From: Isoetes taiwanensis
Lineage: Eukaryota; Streptophyta; Lycopodiopsida; Isoetales; Isoetaceae
Assembly (NCBI GenBank): GCA_021234155.1
Contig: JAJEKV010000040.1
Location: 3,391,799-3,455,798, forward strand
Direction of reading: 5' to 3'
Length of the DNA stretch: 64,000 bases
Shown here: piece after piece, positions 46,640-58,081 of the stretch
Layout of the letters: every line of letters starts with the position of its first letter
Position numbering within the stretch: the stretch's first letter is position 1
Position numbers and translations under genes: made by a program
The notes under the pieces: generated by a model
Databases searched by the model: none
Told to the model about the DNA's origin: nothing
What the model saw: the letters and a program-made list of their open reading frames with translations, nothing else

Positions 46640-47460
46640 AACTTGGCAAAGTCCTTAACAAACTTGCGGTAATACCTCGCCAACCCTAGAAAGCTGCAGA
46701 CCTTGGACACGTTTGTTGGGATTGGCCAATCTTAAACTGCTTCTATCTTGGCTGGATATATGGCTATTCCCTCCGCAGAAATAATATATCCCAAGTAGTC
46801 AACCTTAATGGTTGGAAACCTACACTTAGAGAACTTAGCATAAAGTTAATGGCGTCTCATTTTCTGCAAGGCCAACCGAAGATGACGCTCATGGTCCTCT
46901 AATGTTTTGTTGTAGATGAAGATATCATCGAAGAAAATGATGACAAAGTCATCAAGATATTGGCGGAAAACATCATCCATCGACTCATGAATGTAGCAGG
47001 AGCATCAGTTAGCCCAAACGGCATAACCATGAACTCATAGTGCCCATAGCGTGTCCGAAAAGCAGACTTATGGATGTCATCCTCTTTAATTCTTATCTGG
47101 TATACCCTGAGCGAAGATCAATTTTTGTGCAATACTTAACTCCTTGCAATTGATCCATCAAATCATCGGCATGCGGTAGAGCACATCCTTAAGGTACCAT
47201 CCTTTTTCTTCACAAACAAAATGGGAGCACCAAAGGGTGACACACTTGGTTGGATAAACCCCCTACTTGAGGAGCTCTTGCTTGCTTCTTAAGCTCCGTC
47301 AATTCGGGTGTACTCATTTGGTACGGAGCTTTACTGGTAGGTTTAGTACCTGGTTCTAAGGCAATTTCATATTCCACGCCTCGGAAAGGTGTCGGCTCCT
47401 AGAGCAACGGGTGCTCCTGGCAGCTGAATATTCAAATTGATGCGTCGACCTTGAATATGG
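46640..47460 (-). pseudogene. Chromovirus reverse transcriptase
   Basis: Read on the minus strand from 47460: [20 protein letters not shown] and [12 protein letters not shown] (fingers), then after stops [20 protein letters not shown] (catalytic box, FFDD where chromoviruses have YLDD), [43 protein letters not shown] and KVCSFLGLARYYRKFVKDFA (thumb). The order and spacing are those of Ty3/Gypsy pol. Several stops and shifts break it. The sequence stops at the LARD border with RNase H not found, and the N-terminal gag and protease side is absent above about 47.5 kb. Confidence 0.9.
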
Positions 47461-47655
47461 CGTATGGCCCCACTAGCCAGTGTGACTGGACGTGGATTGG
47501 ACTTCAAATTGGTAAAGGGATGCATATTGAAATCATTTTCCTGAATGTATCAAATATAGCATTGTAATTTACCAAAGAGTCGTTTACCAAATTGTTATAA
47601 ACCACTTCTTCTGGTATGCTTTTCCTTTTTTGAGCATTTGCTTTGTTCAGTATTG
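47461..47655. other. Short spacer
   Basis: AT-rich remnant between the chromovirus fingers region and the next LINE tail. Part of it may be a degraded chromovirus protease-reverse transcriptase linker. Confidence 0.4.
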
Positions 47656-49190
47656 CAGAAGGAATATCAATCAATCAATCAATTTATTAGGTCACACCCT
47701 TTAAGACCCAACAAGGTCATAGAGTGGCAAAATTATATATTCACATCAGTTTATCAAATAAAGATCTCCTAGTTTTATATTAACAGAGTGAAAGAACGAA
47801 TGAATATTCCTGAAATTAATTCCATATTTTCTTCTAATGTCCGTATATGCATTATATTTCAATAAGAAATGATCCTCATCTTCAACCATCCCTGTATTAC
47901 AGAAAGTACATAAGCGGTCCAAGCGTGGTATCTTTGCCCATCTGCCTGTCTCTATTTTTAGCCTATGAGATCATGTCCTGTAGCAGGCTATGATTTTATG
48001 TTTCCAGAGGGGTTGGATTGATAAGTAATCTTGCTCACAGTATACCAGCATTGGGTTGACTTCATTTCTATAGAAGTCAATTTTTGTTCCATGATTATCC
48101 AAAAGCTTCTCAACTATTTTTTATTGAATTAGATCTATGATTTCTTCATCTGTGCTAGGCCAATTTTCTGAGATACCCCTTCTTTCTAACCAATTTCTTA
48201 TGTCCGCCACCCGAACATTATGTAATGACATCTCGACTGCAATTCAAGACAACCTATTCTTATCCAAACCCGAAATACGATTAACAAAAGCTAGTGTCTG
48301 ACAAATAGCTTCGGCTTCTAAAGAAAGGAAGCACGTCTCTGCAAGCGTGATAGCATATGGAACTTGCTTCCGGATCCTTAGTCCTTCCTGATTCCTTCCA
48401 GTTGTCCCCTAGCCTAGGTGGAATGGAGAGCCCCCAAATAGGTGAGTCATACACTATAACCGTCTACACCAAAGTTTGGAAAAGCATTTTCTTTAAGCTC
48501 CATTTCTGTAAAGAGTCTTTATGGCAGCGTGAGATCATCCCATAGAGGGTCCAGTTATTCTCTTTCTTAAACCCTTTCTTAAGCATTCCTTCCAATTATA
48601 TCTAGAGCTTATTTCTAACCCCAGGCATTTATATGAATCAACCATCTGCAGAGGCTCACCATTAAATGTGAATTATAGCCGTTTGACTGTCCCAACTATC
48701 ATCCCTTTGGTTTTGCTCATATTTACTGTCATACCTTTGTTTGTGCAAAAGGGGGCCAAAGTGTCCAAGTGCTCCTGTAAACCTTCTGGTATTTCTGATA
48801 TCAATCCCACATCATCAGCATATAATAATAGTTGGATAACAAAGTTGCCTAACATCGATCCAGCGTGTCCTCTATTTTTGAGCTATTCCTTTAGTTCAGA
48901 CCGAACAGAGTGGGCGATAGGAGGCAACAATATTTAACCCCTATTGTGCTGCTGATTTCAGTTGAAATATCAAATGGGAGCTTAGCTATTACCTCTTCAT
49001 AAAGCCTGGCTACCGCACCTCTCAAGGCGCTTGGAACTCCTAGATGTTCCATTCTGTCTCCCAGTCCTCTCCTAAAAATGGTATCAAAGGCTTTAGAAAA
49101 ATCAATAAACGCTAGAAACAATGAATTTTTTGATCGCTTAGCCTTTTCGATTAAAGTCAGAGTCAAAATGTGGTCCAAAGTATTATATTG
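47656..49190 (-). mobile_element. LINE, 5' truncated, (TTGA)n tail
   Basis: The minus-strand 3' end is (TTGA)4 at 47668-47684. Above it lie the C-terminal Cys/His region and then the reverse transcriptase, in the correct order. The truncated 5' end is near 49.19 kb. Its 3' terminal sequence (GGGTCTTAAAGGGTGTGACC) differs from that of the 28.5-kb LINE, so this is another family. Confidence 0.75.
47850..49190 (-). pseudogene. LINE reverse transcriptase and Cys/His tail
   Basis: The frame 49178-48891 contains FLAFIDFSKAFDTIFRRGLG and LLSPTLFGLN (the palm, with the usual GCPLSP altered to CCLLSP). The frame 48855-48673 has IQLLLYADDVGLISEIPEGL, an intact YADD catalytic box, then KGMTVNMSKTKGMIV. 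Near 47930-47850 the strand encodes CTFCNTGMVEDEDHFLLKYN, the C-terminal zinc-binding pattern. A frame break separates palm halves near 48890, so the copy is not functional despite the intact box. Confidence 0.85.
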
Positions 49191-49343
49191 TTAACGGAAG
49201 TCCCCTTGGCCCATTGTTCTTTTCTCATGTTGTTCTGCCCATTTGCTTATTTTTGCTTTCAGTAATTCTCCCAACAATTTAGCAAATATACTGCCTACCA
49301 TTATAGTCTGATAGTTTTGCACATCAGTTCTATTGCCATTTTT

Positions 49344-49475
49344 GGGTTGCCCCTAGGGGGGCAAACCCTAGTTTATGTGGGTATGTGGGCATATTCGAGT
49401 ATATGCCGGCATATGCCTAGCATATGCTGGTGACTGCTCCAAACTGGCTGCTGCCTGTAAACTCTCGGTCATCCA
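49344..49475 (+). repeat. Three-copy dispersed element, copy 1
   Basis: Starts GGGTTGCCCC, includes GGGGGCAAACCCTAGTTTATG, a core of overlapping CATATGCC/GGCATATG palindromes, CTGCTCCAAACTGGCTGCTG and AACTCTCGGTCATC. Copies 2 and 3 are at 54134 and 61642. Confidence 0.75.
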
Positions 49476-49947
49476 GCCCCATTCACGGCTCCTCGGCAAG
49501 ACACGTTTTAGATTTCCTCGATATTCACTCAATCCATAGTTAATGTAATCGATCTTTCTGATGGAGTATCCCTCTTTATCCACCTCTACTGGGTGCGTTC
49601 TTTTCATGCTTCTGGATCAGTGGGTATGTCAATACGAGAAACTCTTGTAGATAAGTGAACAGAGTAGTTTTTGTTTTACAAGGTTCAAAAACTGAGTCAT
49701 ATAGTTTCTGTGAGTTTACCCTACAATCGGTCCGATCCTTCCGAGAGTTCGAGCCAAATTTAGACCGCAAAAATTCGAGGATTTTCCAACATACTTATAA
49801 GTTTTGGTCAATACTTGCATCTAAGCCTTGGAAAGAGGAATTTCAAAGGTTAGAGGTTTTATGTGAAAGTTTGATCAGAAGAAATTCGTTTCCTTCAAAC
49901 ATTTATTTATTTCTCCTGAAAACATTTATTTACCATTTGCCTTCAAA
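49476..49947. other. Unassigned
   Basis: Short frames on both strands without known domains. It precedes the MFS pseudogene and may hold its lost 5' region or TE sequence. Confidence 0.35.
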
Positions 49948-51031
49948 ATGAAGGTATTATGGGGAATGTCGATCTCGATTGTTTTAATCAATCTAGCTGC
50001 CATATTAGAAAGGGTCGATGAAACACCGATCCCTTCAAAGGTACAAAGAAATCGGGCGTACTTTTAATGCTACTCCCCGAACTAGGGACTCTCACATTTA
50101 TTCGCTTTGTTATACAAGCTCTCTTTTCCCCTTTAGCTGGTGTGCCGGCCTTGAAGTACCATAGGCCATCGGTTATTGGGCTTGGCACTTTGTTCGGGCG
50201 CTTTCTCAAATGTCTTTGTGGTCTCTCCCGCAGAGCTTCTTTCAATGCGCGCTACCGCCTAGAGCAACAAACGGAATTGGACTAGCTATTGTTATTCCAA
50301 AGAATGCGGTCATATGTAGTGACACCAATTTAGAAGGAAGTCGCGGGGTTGCCTTTGGTTGGTTGAACTTTGTTGGATCGGGCTTGGTGGCATAGGGGGT
50401 AGTATGACAAAGAACAAGCAGTGTTAGTGTTACACCATTGTCGGGCTTATCCTAGTTGGCGATTTACTTTTCTTTCAATGGCAATATTGAGCTCTTTGAT
50501 AGGAATACTTATCCATATGGTAGTGATGGACCCAAAGGACCATGGGACATCACTATTTCCTACTAATGTAAATGCTGAAAAGTAAGTCTTTAAACCATAG
50601 CATGATTCGCATTTTTTGTTTTCTCCTGAAGCTATAATGTTAAGATTAACATAGGTCAGCATTCTCATCCTCAAAGTCGCATTCACTTGCGTAAGACTTC
50701 ATACAGACAAATGGCAAAAGTTGTTGCAAATTTATGGAGAGAAACTTCAAAGGCAAAGTAGGATCTGTACTAAGAGTTCGAACATTCCGGATAATAGTTC
50801 TTCAAGGAATTGTTGGATCATTGCCATGGTCAACAAATGGTGTTCTTTACAATGTGGTTTGAGCTGATTGGCAAGTTTTACAACCCTCATCCCGTGATAC
50901 TAATAGATCTGTTGTTTTTATGTGCATATTCATGCCATACTTATCACCATAAATGTCTTCCTCCAGGATTTGGCCATAATACAGCAGCATTATTGATAGG
51001 GTTTTTCACAGTTGGTTGTGCTTTTGATTAG
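49948..51031 (+). pseudogene. MFS transporter (spinster-like) remnant
   Basis: Blocks in several frames follow the order of a plant major facilitator family with ALLP-type N-terminus. MKVLWGMSISIVLINLAAIL and ERVDE at 49948 form TM1. NGIGLAIVIPKNAVICSDTN and SRGVAFGWLNFVGS (about 50272-50385) are TM4-5. WRFTFLSMAILSSLIGILIH then MVVMDPKDHG (50457-50550) is TM6 and its end. VRTFRIIVLQGIVGSLPWST and MWFELIGFY-like (50770-50880) begin the second half. Family members are near 480 residues. Frameshifts and stops after LVA and NVV show it is dead. Intron-like gaps remain. Confidence 0.75.
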
Positions 51032-51770
51032 AAGTTGGTTATGGAAGTGGGGGTGTTCTTATATTTTGTAGTTCATTGTTAACATCCCTTTGATACAAGG
51101 GATTTTTCTTATAACATTTGCTCTTGTTTGTCGGTATCAATTCCTTCCGACTACCACTAATGGGCAAGGTATCCATTAACGCAGTCTTCTCACCAGAAGG
51201 ATATTGGAGTCAGTTGCTTAATGATTATAGCTTCCCAAATGTTTAGGTAAACAATCGATCCAGCTTGTGCGTAAGATCCGATCTCTTGGTGATCCAAAAT
51301 ATTGGAGCCGCATTTTTCCCTAATACGGTATGTGCAACTCTTGGTTTCATCCATTCAGCCCATGCCTCGCACTTATGCCTTACTAATTAAGATACTTCTC
51401 TTGTCGCCACTTTTAACAAGTAGTTCCTTTACCTAGAGGCAATGGCCGATGCGAAAGACATTGCCACTTGTCTACTTATACTATAGCCGAGGGAACTCCC
51501 GTTATTGATAGTAATCGTCTCAACAATGTCTGCTTCCTCATATCTCTTGATTCTAGCAGGTGATTAAGGAGGTTAATTATGGGGCTGCAGATATATTGTT
51601 GCCATTTCTGAGCACGAGTTTGCATCAGTTGTAGAGAAATGTCGTACCGAGGAGAATACGCTTTCTTACGGTGCAACTAACTATCTTTCTTTCTTTTATC
51701 TTACCTCATTGAGTTACTTTCTTTCATAATGCTAATTTTACGCATTCTTTCTTTTAATAAAACTAACTAA
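51032..51770. other. Possible decayed end of the MFS gene
   Basis: Hydrophobic short stretches occur (for example around 51100-51150), but no residue block could be matched with confidence. It becomes T-rich towards 51.7 kb. Confidence 0.35.
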
Positions 51771-51947
<177 letters not shown>

Positions 51948-51949
51948 AG

Positions 51950-52060
51950 GCAATATCGAGGGCACTAGATATCCAGAAGAAAGCATTGGCAGATTTACAT
52001 CCAGAAGTTGCAAATACATGCAGATACTTAGCAGAAGCACACCTTCAGGTACACCTTCAG
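51950..52060 (+). pseudogene. Kinesin-light-chain-related TPR exon
   Basis: A 37-codon open stretch between TTTCAG and GTAAAA reads AISRALDIQKKALADLHPEV, then ANTCRYLAEAHLQ and VHLQ. The pattern ALxIxxKxLGxxHPxVAxTCRYLAEAHxQ is that of the tetratricopeptide repeats of plant KLCR (CMU-type, microtubule-associated) proteins. The last 12 bases duplicate ACCTTCAGGT, giving two possible splice donors (52048 and 52061). No other KLCR exon was found within the next 2 kb, so this is an isolated fragment rather than a gene. Confidence 0.7.
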
Positions 52061-54133
52061 GTAAAAGAAACTTTCTTACTCTGTTGATTTTCTGAGGACT
52101 TTTAATCTCTTTGTTCATGGACATAATTACAATTGAATAACTGTTCTGCAGGCAGGCATAACAAAATCTCTAAAGCTTCAAATAGGAGTAGCCACCCTGT
52201 ATTAATGATGACTTCGGTGATTTGGTGAAAGAATCCAAAGAAGGTCGCCTATCGTGTTCTCATATGACCGTTTAAGCACTTAAAGAACTTCCGGCATTGA
52301 CAGAACCCTCCATGCAAGATTTTAGCACTTAAAGATGTATGTTAAATTGCCTCGTATTTACCTGGTTGAAAAGGTTCCAACTAGTCTTGTTATATGCTTA
52401 GACATATACAGCTAATAGGCTTAATTCCCAGCTACCTGAAGGAGCCCAAGATAATTATTTGTAATAATTATTTGTCAAACTCTGAACACACTTTTATTAT
52501 GAAGGTAATATTATAAGCATGATCAATTTGAACACCACATCCTTCAAAGTAAAACGCAGTGCTTAACCTTAGCCTAATCTATATTTGCAGGAAGAGGAAA
52601 TTTGCGTAGATACGTAAACAAAAGAGTGCCGGGCAGAAGAAATTTGTGAAAGGAAAGCAAAAATCATCAAGAGGGTAGCTCTATTAGCAACTCAAAGCAA
52701 TTATCAGGTATGCACTTCAAGGCTCTCCCTTAACAATGATCTTTGTATCTTAAAGTTTCTTTTATCAGGAAATTGCGTGTACCAACAATGTCCTATCCAA
52801 TATACAATGCCGTGAGCACATGCTTAAATCTTTGAAATTCGCACCAAATTGAGCAGTTTTGCAGTCAGAGGTCGATAGCAGGTGTACAGAATTTGAAGAT
52901 TTTTGATAGATTTTTTGAGGATGTTATTTTTGAGTCACATTACCACCTCAGGAATTATGGGCAATGTTAATTCCACTACCAAATAGTCAGTGCATTAAAG
53001 TTCTATTTCAGTCTAGGAAAGGGCAAACTACAGCTTTATTTTGCTCAAATCCTGCTTGTACAAGTACTTCTAATAAACATTATAGCTTGACATTGGCATG
53101 ACAGCTACATTGCATTTACGTAAACTTTGAATGGCCTCTTGCATTTACCTACCTTAAAATTCGTAAGCTTAAACAAAATATATTCACAAATGGTTCGCGC
53201 CCATATTCCATTTCCACCGAATAAAAATTATATGCGACATGTTCTCAGTTCACATGCTTCATGATCCAAACGACCCAAAAACAATGGGGGATTTGTACCC
53301 TAAGACTTTATCATGCCAGACACTTGTCATTATAGTGGTTTTTGGCATATTCTATTCAATATTGCATTTGGATGGTTGATATGTGATCCGCATGAGATTT
53401 TGATGGTGGAGATTTGGCCTAGATATAAGATAAAGAGGATTTCCAGTTTTTTTCTACACTAGGCTTGGGTGAAGTGATGGAACTGGGAGTGCTGGCAAAT
53501 GCACGAAGGCGCTTTGACATAAATACATGAGATGTGGTGATGCACGCAAAACATATTTTCTAGAAAAAGCTTGAGAAAGTGAATATGATATATGATTCAT
53601 CTGCTACGCATCCTTGATAAATCAAGCAGCTTCAAACGTTACCTTAGCTGGAGAAACCTTTGTTGTCAACTACCTTAAGAGATGACTTATTAAGGAGATT
53701 GTTCTGTTATCTATCCCTGTGTCTGCTTTCTAAAAAACACACATTACAGATATATGCGTTTCAAGGGTTACATTTGTATAAAACTTTTTGGTGATTGAGT
53801 GGGAAACATTTGGCTTGAATTTAGATTGAAAGCAAAACTTAAAGCCTTGGGGATTCCAAAAGCAACACAATTTATGGCTCTTGGTAAAGAGTGTGGGCGT
53901 TTCATAAGCTAGCCTTTAGTTTGTATCCAAAGGCTACAATTTTTCATTTGGCACCTATTTTTTGATGGGTGGTTTGTAAAATCTTTGGGGGGGTACAGAG
54001 AATTGCCTAAATCAGTTTGGAAGTCTTAGATTATTAAAAATCCCAAACCGGAAAATCCCAAATTAACAAGATTGATGTCACTTCTTGGCATCTGCCTAAC
54101 CTACTCTAAAACTTTCACATATGTGTCAAGTTT
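52061..54133. other. Unassigned, AT-rich
   Basis: Expected KLCR continuation (QFDEAEKLC-like) is not found. A Lys/Glu-rich segment near 52590-52705 might be an exon of unknown origin. No repeats were noticed. Confidence 0.4.
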
Positions 54134-54262
54134 GGATTGCCTCTACGGGGGCAAACCCTTGCTTATTTGTTTATGCGATATCCTAGATATATCTTTGGAA
54201 TATACCTAGGATATCTTTGGTGATCGCTCCAAACCCTTTGTTGCTGTGGAACTGGCGGTCTC
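54134..54262 (+). repeat. Three-copy dispersed element, copy 2
   Basis: Starts GGATTGCCTC, GGGGGCAAACCCTTGCTTAT, a palindromic core (GATATCCTAGATATATC), TCGCTCCAAACCCTTTGTTG and AACTGGCGGTCTCG. More diverged than copies 1 and 3. Confidence 0.65.
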
Positions 54263-54690
54263 GCGGCATTCTCGATCGCTGATGTTCCAACCGGGTAAAT
54301 GGCGTGGCGTAATCAATCTCCAATCGATGTTGGGCCCCGTAGCTTCATGCAAGTCCTCCAAATATTGCTAGCTAGTGAGTCCGCCTAGGAGGTCCGACCG
54401 GTGGATGCCTTCCAACCGAGCTACCTTTATAGGTGTTCCAAGGTCAACAAATCTAATTTGCAAATGAAACCGGTCAATGCTCATAGAGGTATCGCTTGAT
54501 GCTCACCACCGCATACACATCCGTGATGTCAAAACATACGCGACGCTTATTGATGGACCGCCGATGCGATGCGACGAGTTGATGATACAAAAATCTTTAC
54601 AATAGGAGATAGCTAAGAGAAGTTGTCACCCAAGTACCATAACATTTAACTCATTCCCGGCGGGCCTGTGGATGAAGTCAAGGCTTTTCC
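54263..54690. other. Unassigned
   Basis: Moderately GC-rich with no recognised reading frame. Confidence 0.35.
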
Positions 54691-54699
54691 CGTTTCGTG

Positions 54700-54882
54700 T
54701 AAAGTTTTTTTAAATGTCATCCCGATGCTTTGAGCTATAACACTCTCTTTCTCGCTCTTTGTGAGAATGAGAGATATAGTGAAGCAGTAGACATCTGTGA
54801 GCAGATGGTTGAGAAAGGTTTTGCTCCTAGGGTGTTAACATTTAGGGACCTTATTGACAAGCTTTGTAAAGTGGGAAAATAG
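54700..54882 (+). pseudogene. PPR protein remnant
   Basis: From about 54735 the plus strand reads YNTLFLALCENERYSEAVDI, then CEQMVEKGFAPRVLTFRDLI and DKLCKVGK before TAG at 54880-54882. This is one full 35-residue pentatricopeptide repeat (P-type, with the YNTLI ... M-x-x-x-G-x-x-P-x-x-x-T-x-x-x-L signature) and the start of a second. PPR proteins bind organellar RNA and usually have many repeats and no introns. Here only one and a half remain, and upstream coding sequence is lost at about 54700. The stop may be original or a mutation. Confidence 0.7.
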
Positions 54883-54899
54883 ATGAGGCATAGAAGCTG

Positions 54900-56125
54900 T
54901 TGGCTTGAGGAGCTTGTGTTCCCAGCATTGAGTTCCAAATGAGTTTCTGCAATACTTCTTCCATGCCGAGCACCAAAGGTTTCTTCGGGCCAATTTCCAT
55001 AAAGTCATGGTATCAAGCATTCTATTGCTTAGAAGTAGCAATTTGAATTGATTGTCAAAACAGGACTTTGAACTATGATTTAAGCCACTTCGCCCTCCGG
55101 TCATGGAGGGCAACCCTCCGTGCGCAGCACCTTGTTATGCATAGGAATGACCTTACAGATTTACCATGAACGAGGCAAGCCTTCTTTGACTGCAAGGTTC
55201 ATTAGTCTCGTCAGAATCGCTATAAGGTCATCTCCTCCCCATTTGAATAGCTCTATAGCAAGGCCGTCAATATCATGTGCTTTCCCATTTGCCATTTTGC
55301 TCAGCTACTCTTTTAGATAATTTTCTGAAAAGATATTATCATGTACCTCTAATATCTGCATGTACTCTTGCCCAGGCTGAAAATAGGTCCTCTTAACCAG
55401 CTGCAGAAGATCTTCTGTATCCAAATTGAAGGAAGGTGGTCTCGTCAAAATAAGCTTCGGTCTAACTGTAAACAAGTCCTCTAATGTTTTTTGCTGCTTT
55501 TGCAAATACTAGTATATTTTCTGACTCAACAGTTTTTTGTACCATTTGGGTTTAGTTCTACACCCTTTAGGTATGCTGGCCCTTGCTTGCTTGCATTCCA
55601 TGCCCCACCATGAATTGCATATTCCTTGGAAGGGCCAGCTTGTTTGCATCTCTCCATGTGCCATCGCACCAGGAGTCTAAAATTTCAGTCAACACTTCTT
55701 ATACCCTTGTTGTTTGGCATTTGGCAAAATCAAGTCTTAATTTCGGGATAAAGCACTTCAGTTTGGAGCTTCTTGGCAGATTGACATTCAAGTGAAATCA
55801 CACTTGTGGCCGCCCAGGATAAGAAATACTCATCCGCCAATAAAATTCCTGCGTTTCAAATTCCTGGGCGCCCCCTCTATCACACTCAGGGTTTGGAGGG
55901 ATCTGAGACTAAAATCTGAACAACAAGAATGATTTTAGGGTTCATCGATTCTGGTCAAGTTTGTGATGTGGCAGTTTGATCTTAAAAGGCACAGGTGTGA
56001 TACTGATTTCTTGGGCATCTCGAAGACCTGCCCAAGACATAAAAATATCATTTTTGGGCGGCCGCAGGTGTGATTTCACCCTAAATAAGAGAGGTGTATG
56101 ATCAGATTGAGGAGTTTTGTCCATG
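54900..56125 (-). mobile_element. LINE fragment: endonuclease to RT start
   Basis: Read on the minus strand. At about 56125-55942, SDHTPLLFRVKSHLRPPK resembles the end of the LINE endonuclease (SDH motif). About 55800-55680 is the linker. 55505-55305 gives EDLFTVRPKLILTRPPSFNL and PGQEYMQILEVHDN. Then LSKMANGKAHDIDGLAIELF and WGGDDLIAILTRLMNLAV (about 55300-55200) match the fingers block A-x-x-x-GKAxGxDG. The element breaks off before the palm. Frames are interrupted. It is distinct from the LINE at 47.7 kb. Confidence 0.65.
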
Positions 56126-57800
56126 ATCAGATTCAGGAGTTTTGTCCACTAATAATGTGTGGTCCCGACTTCTGGATCAGCTGAATAGAAAAATCGAGCA
56201 TGTTGTTCCTTCTGTACATTACCCTAAAGTAACCCTAATCCAGTTTCTTGCACGAAATCCGCTTTTCCGTCCTCTAAATTGGCTCCAAACTCTAAAATCT
56301 GCATTTGCTCAGCAGCTGGTACTACTATTATTTACATTTGCATTTGCTGCTGGGCCTCGTCAACACCTTGCAATGTATCCTACATCTACTTCATTGTTGT
56401 TCCGTTGGTCACACTGAAAATCAACCACATCTTCAATCGACATGCCTGCAAAAATTTCCAATCTTCAATTTAGAATCTTAAACCTCAATCAACAATCTGT
56501 TCAATCAAATAATCAAGCTGCATCCCAAATTGCATATCTACACTAGGAAAAAACCAATGCAGTTCTGACCATTCTTCTCAATGCACCTGTATATTGTTTG
56601 ACGCATATGTTATTTCTGTCTCAAAACCTAAAAACCAATGCCAACTGGCATTTCGATCCAATCTTCTCAAGCTTGGGATAATTTGTGGCTATAACATAGA
56701 TGTAATGGAACATCTGGTAACATCTGCTTTCAAATAGCTCTAGCGTAGACCATGAGATATCACCTGTGCATTCTTGTTCCTAAATTTTATGAGTTATGTG
56801 CTCTTCCTAGGTGCCCCCAACATGAGTTATCCTGGAATCCGATGGCTTTTGACAAAACAAATTATCCACGAGGTCATTCCATTCCACAAGGCTGAGGGAG
56901 ATAATCTCAGTGTCAGGTTGGACCCTAGGAACTTAGGACCAGTAAGTGCCTGCCCTTTTAAGTTGTTCTGTCTGATTTCTCTTATTTTCCTGACGGATGT
57001 TTACTTTCAATCTTAATACAGATACCTATGGCATTGTTAAAAGCTAGAGTGACAGCATATTGTGTGGCCTCCCAATAGAGTTGGTCATGTAGAAAGTCGA
57101 CCTTCTAATCAGCGGGTGATTATTTAGAATGGAAGAAACCAAATATGGGGAAACAGGACTGAACTGAAGTTTATCTATTGCTCTGAACAGAATTGGTTTT
57201 GACGGATTGGGATTTTTGGTATTCGCCTTCAAAAATAGGTGGAAGAATCCAAGGAGGCATGATAAACTATAGAAAGTTTTCGTCATGGCAATACGCTTCA
57301 AGCATATACATGGTCTGCTGGATAAAAGTGTTAGAGACAAATAAGAATTTAGTGAAGAGCTTGCCAGTGACACTCAGATATCGCAACCCTGCCCATTGCA
57401 GCGAGGCATTAAGAATCGATGTTAACTAAGAGAATGTATAACATTCTGAACCCTTATAGCATGTTCTAGACTCCGAATCTTGAATTTTTAGGCATGCTGT
57501 TTCTTTAAAGAAATCATCATTGTAGTTTTTTCTAATAATAAATACTACATGGTATTTGTCCAGAAAAACGAATCAGAGATTAGAATAACTGTGATTATTG
57601 TAGTTCAAATCCATTAGTTTATAACGTGAGTTTGTAATTTTGAAGGCAAATTTCCGGTTATTTGTGACTCAAATAAAATAAAAAATCCAGTGAGAAGGCA
57701 AAAATCTTATAAGATGAATTGTTTTCTTCGAACCATAGACTCTTTTGATTATTAAGGCATGAAGTCTACCTGAAAAATAATGAATGGCGTTACGTTACGT
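56126..57800. other. Unassigned; one possible exon near 56.8 kb
   Basis: At 56813-56943 the plus strand encodes PGIRWLLTKQIIHEVIPFHK and AEGDNLSVRLDPRNLGP, and a further open stretch follows an AG at 57021. It looks like spliced protein-coding sequence, but I do not recognise the family. The rest is AT-rich. Confidence 0.3.
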
Positions 57801-57809
57801 GCATTCTGA

Positions 57810-58060
57810 ACAATGTAAATGAAGCTATAACTGATCTTAGGAATATGACATGCAATCACAGTATTGAGTAGAGGCATTAATTTCATAAGACTATAACCAA
57901 AATGGAATGTCACAAGATTGAAGGAAAATGACGTGCAATGGACAGCTTTGAGACGAGACACCATTTTTATAAGATTAGAACCAAAATGGAATATCACAAG
58001 AATGAAACTACGTAATCAGTAGAGACAATGATTTTATGAAACTAAAATAAAATCTCAAAA
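57810..58060. repeat. Imperfect tandem repeat, period ~84
   Basis: CCAAAATGGAATGTCACAAG at 57897 recurs as CCAAAATGGAATATCACAAG at 57981, with matching flanks and a third degenerate unit running to 58060. It lies just downstream of the NLR stop codon and may be part of its 3' UTR. Confidence 0.7.
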
Positions 58061-58081
58061 CCCTTCTGCTTTTGGCCATCA

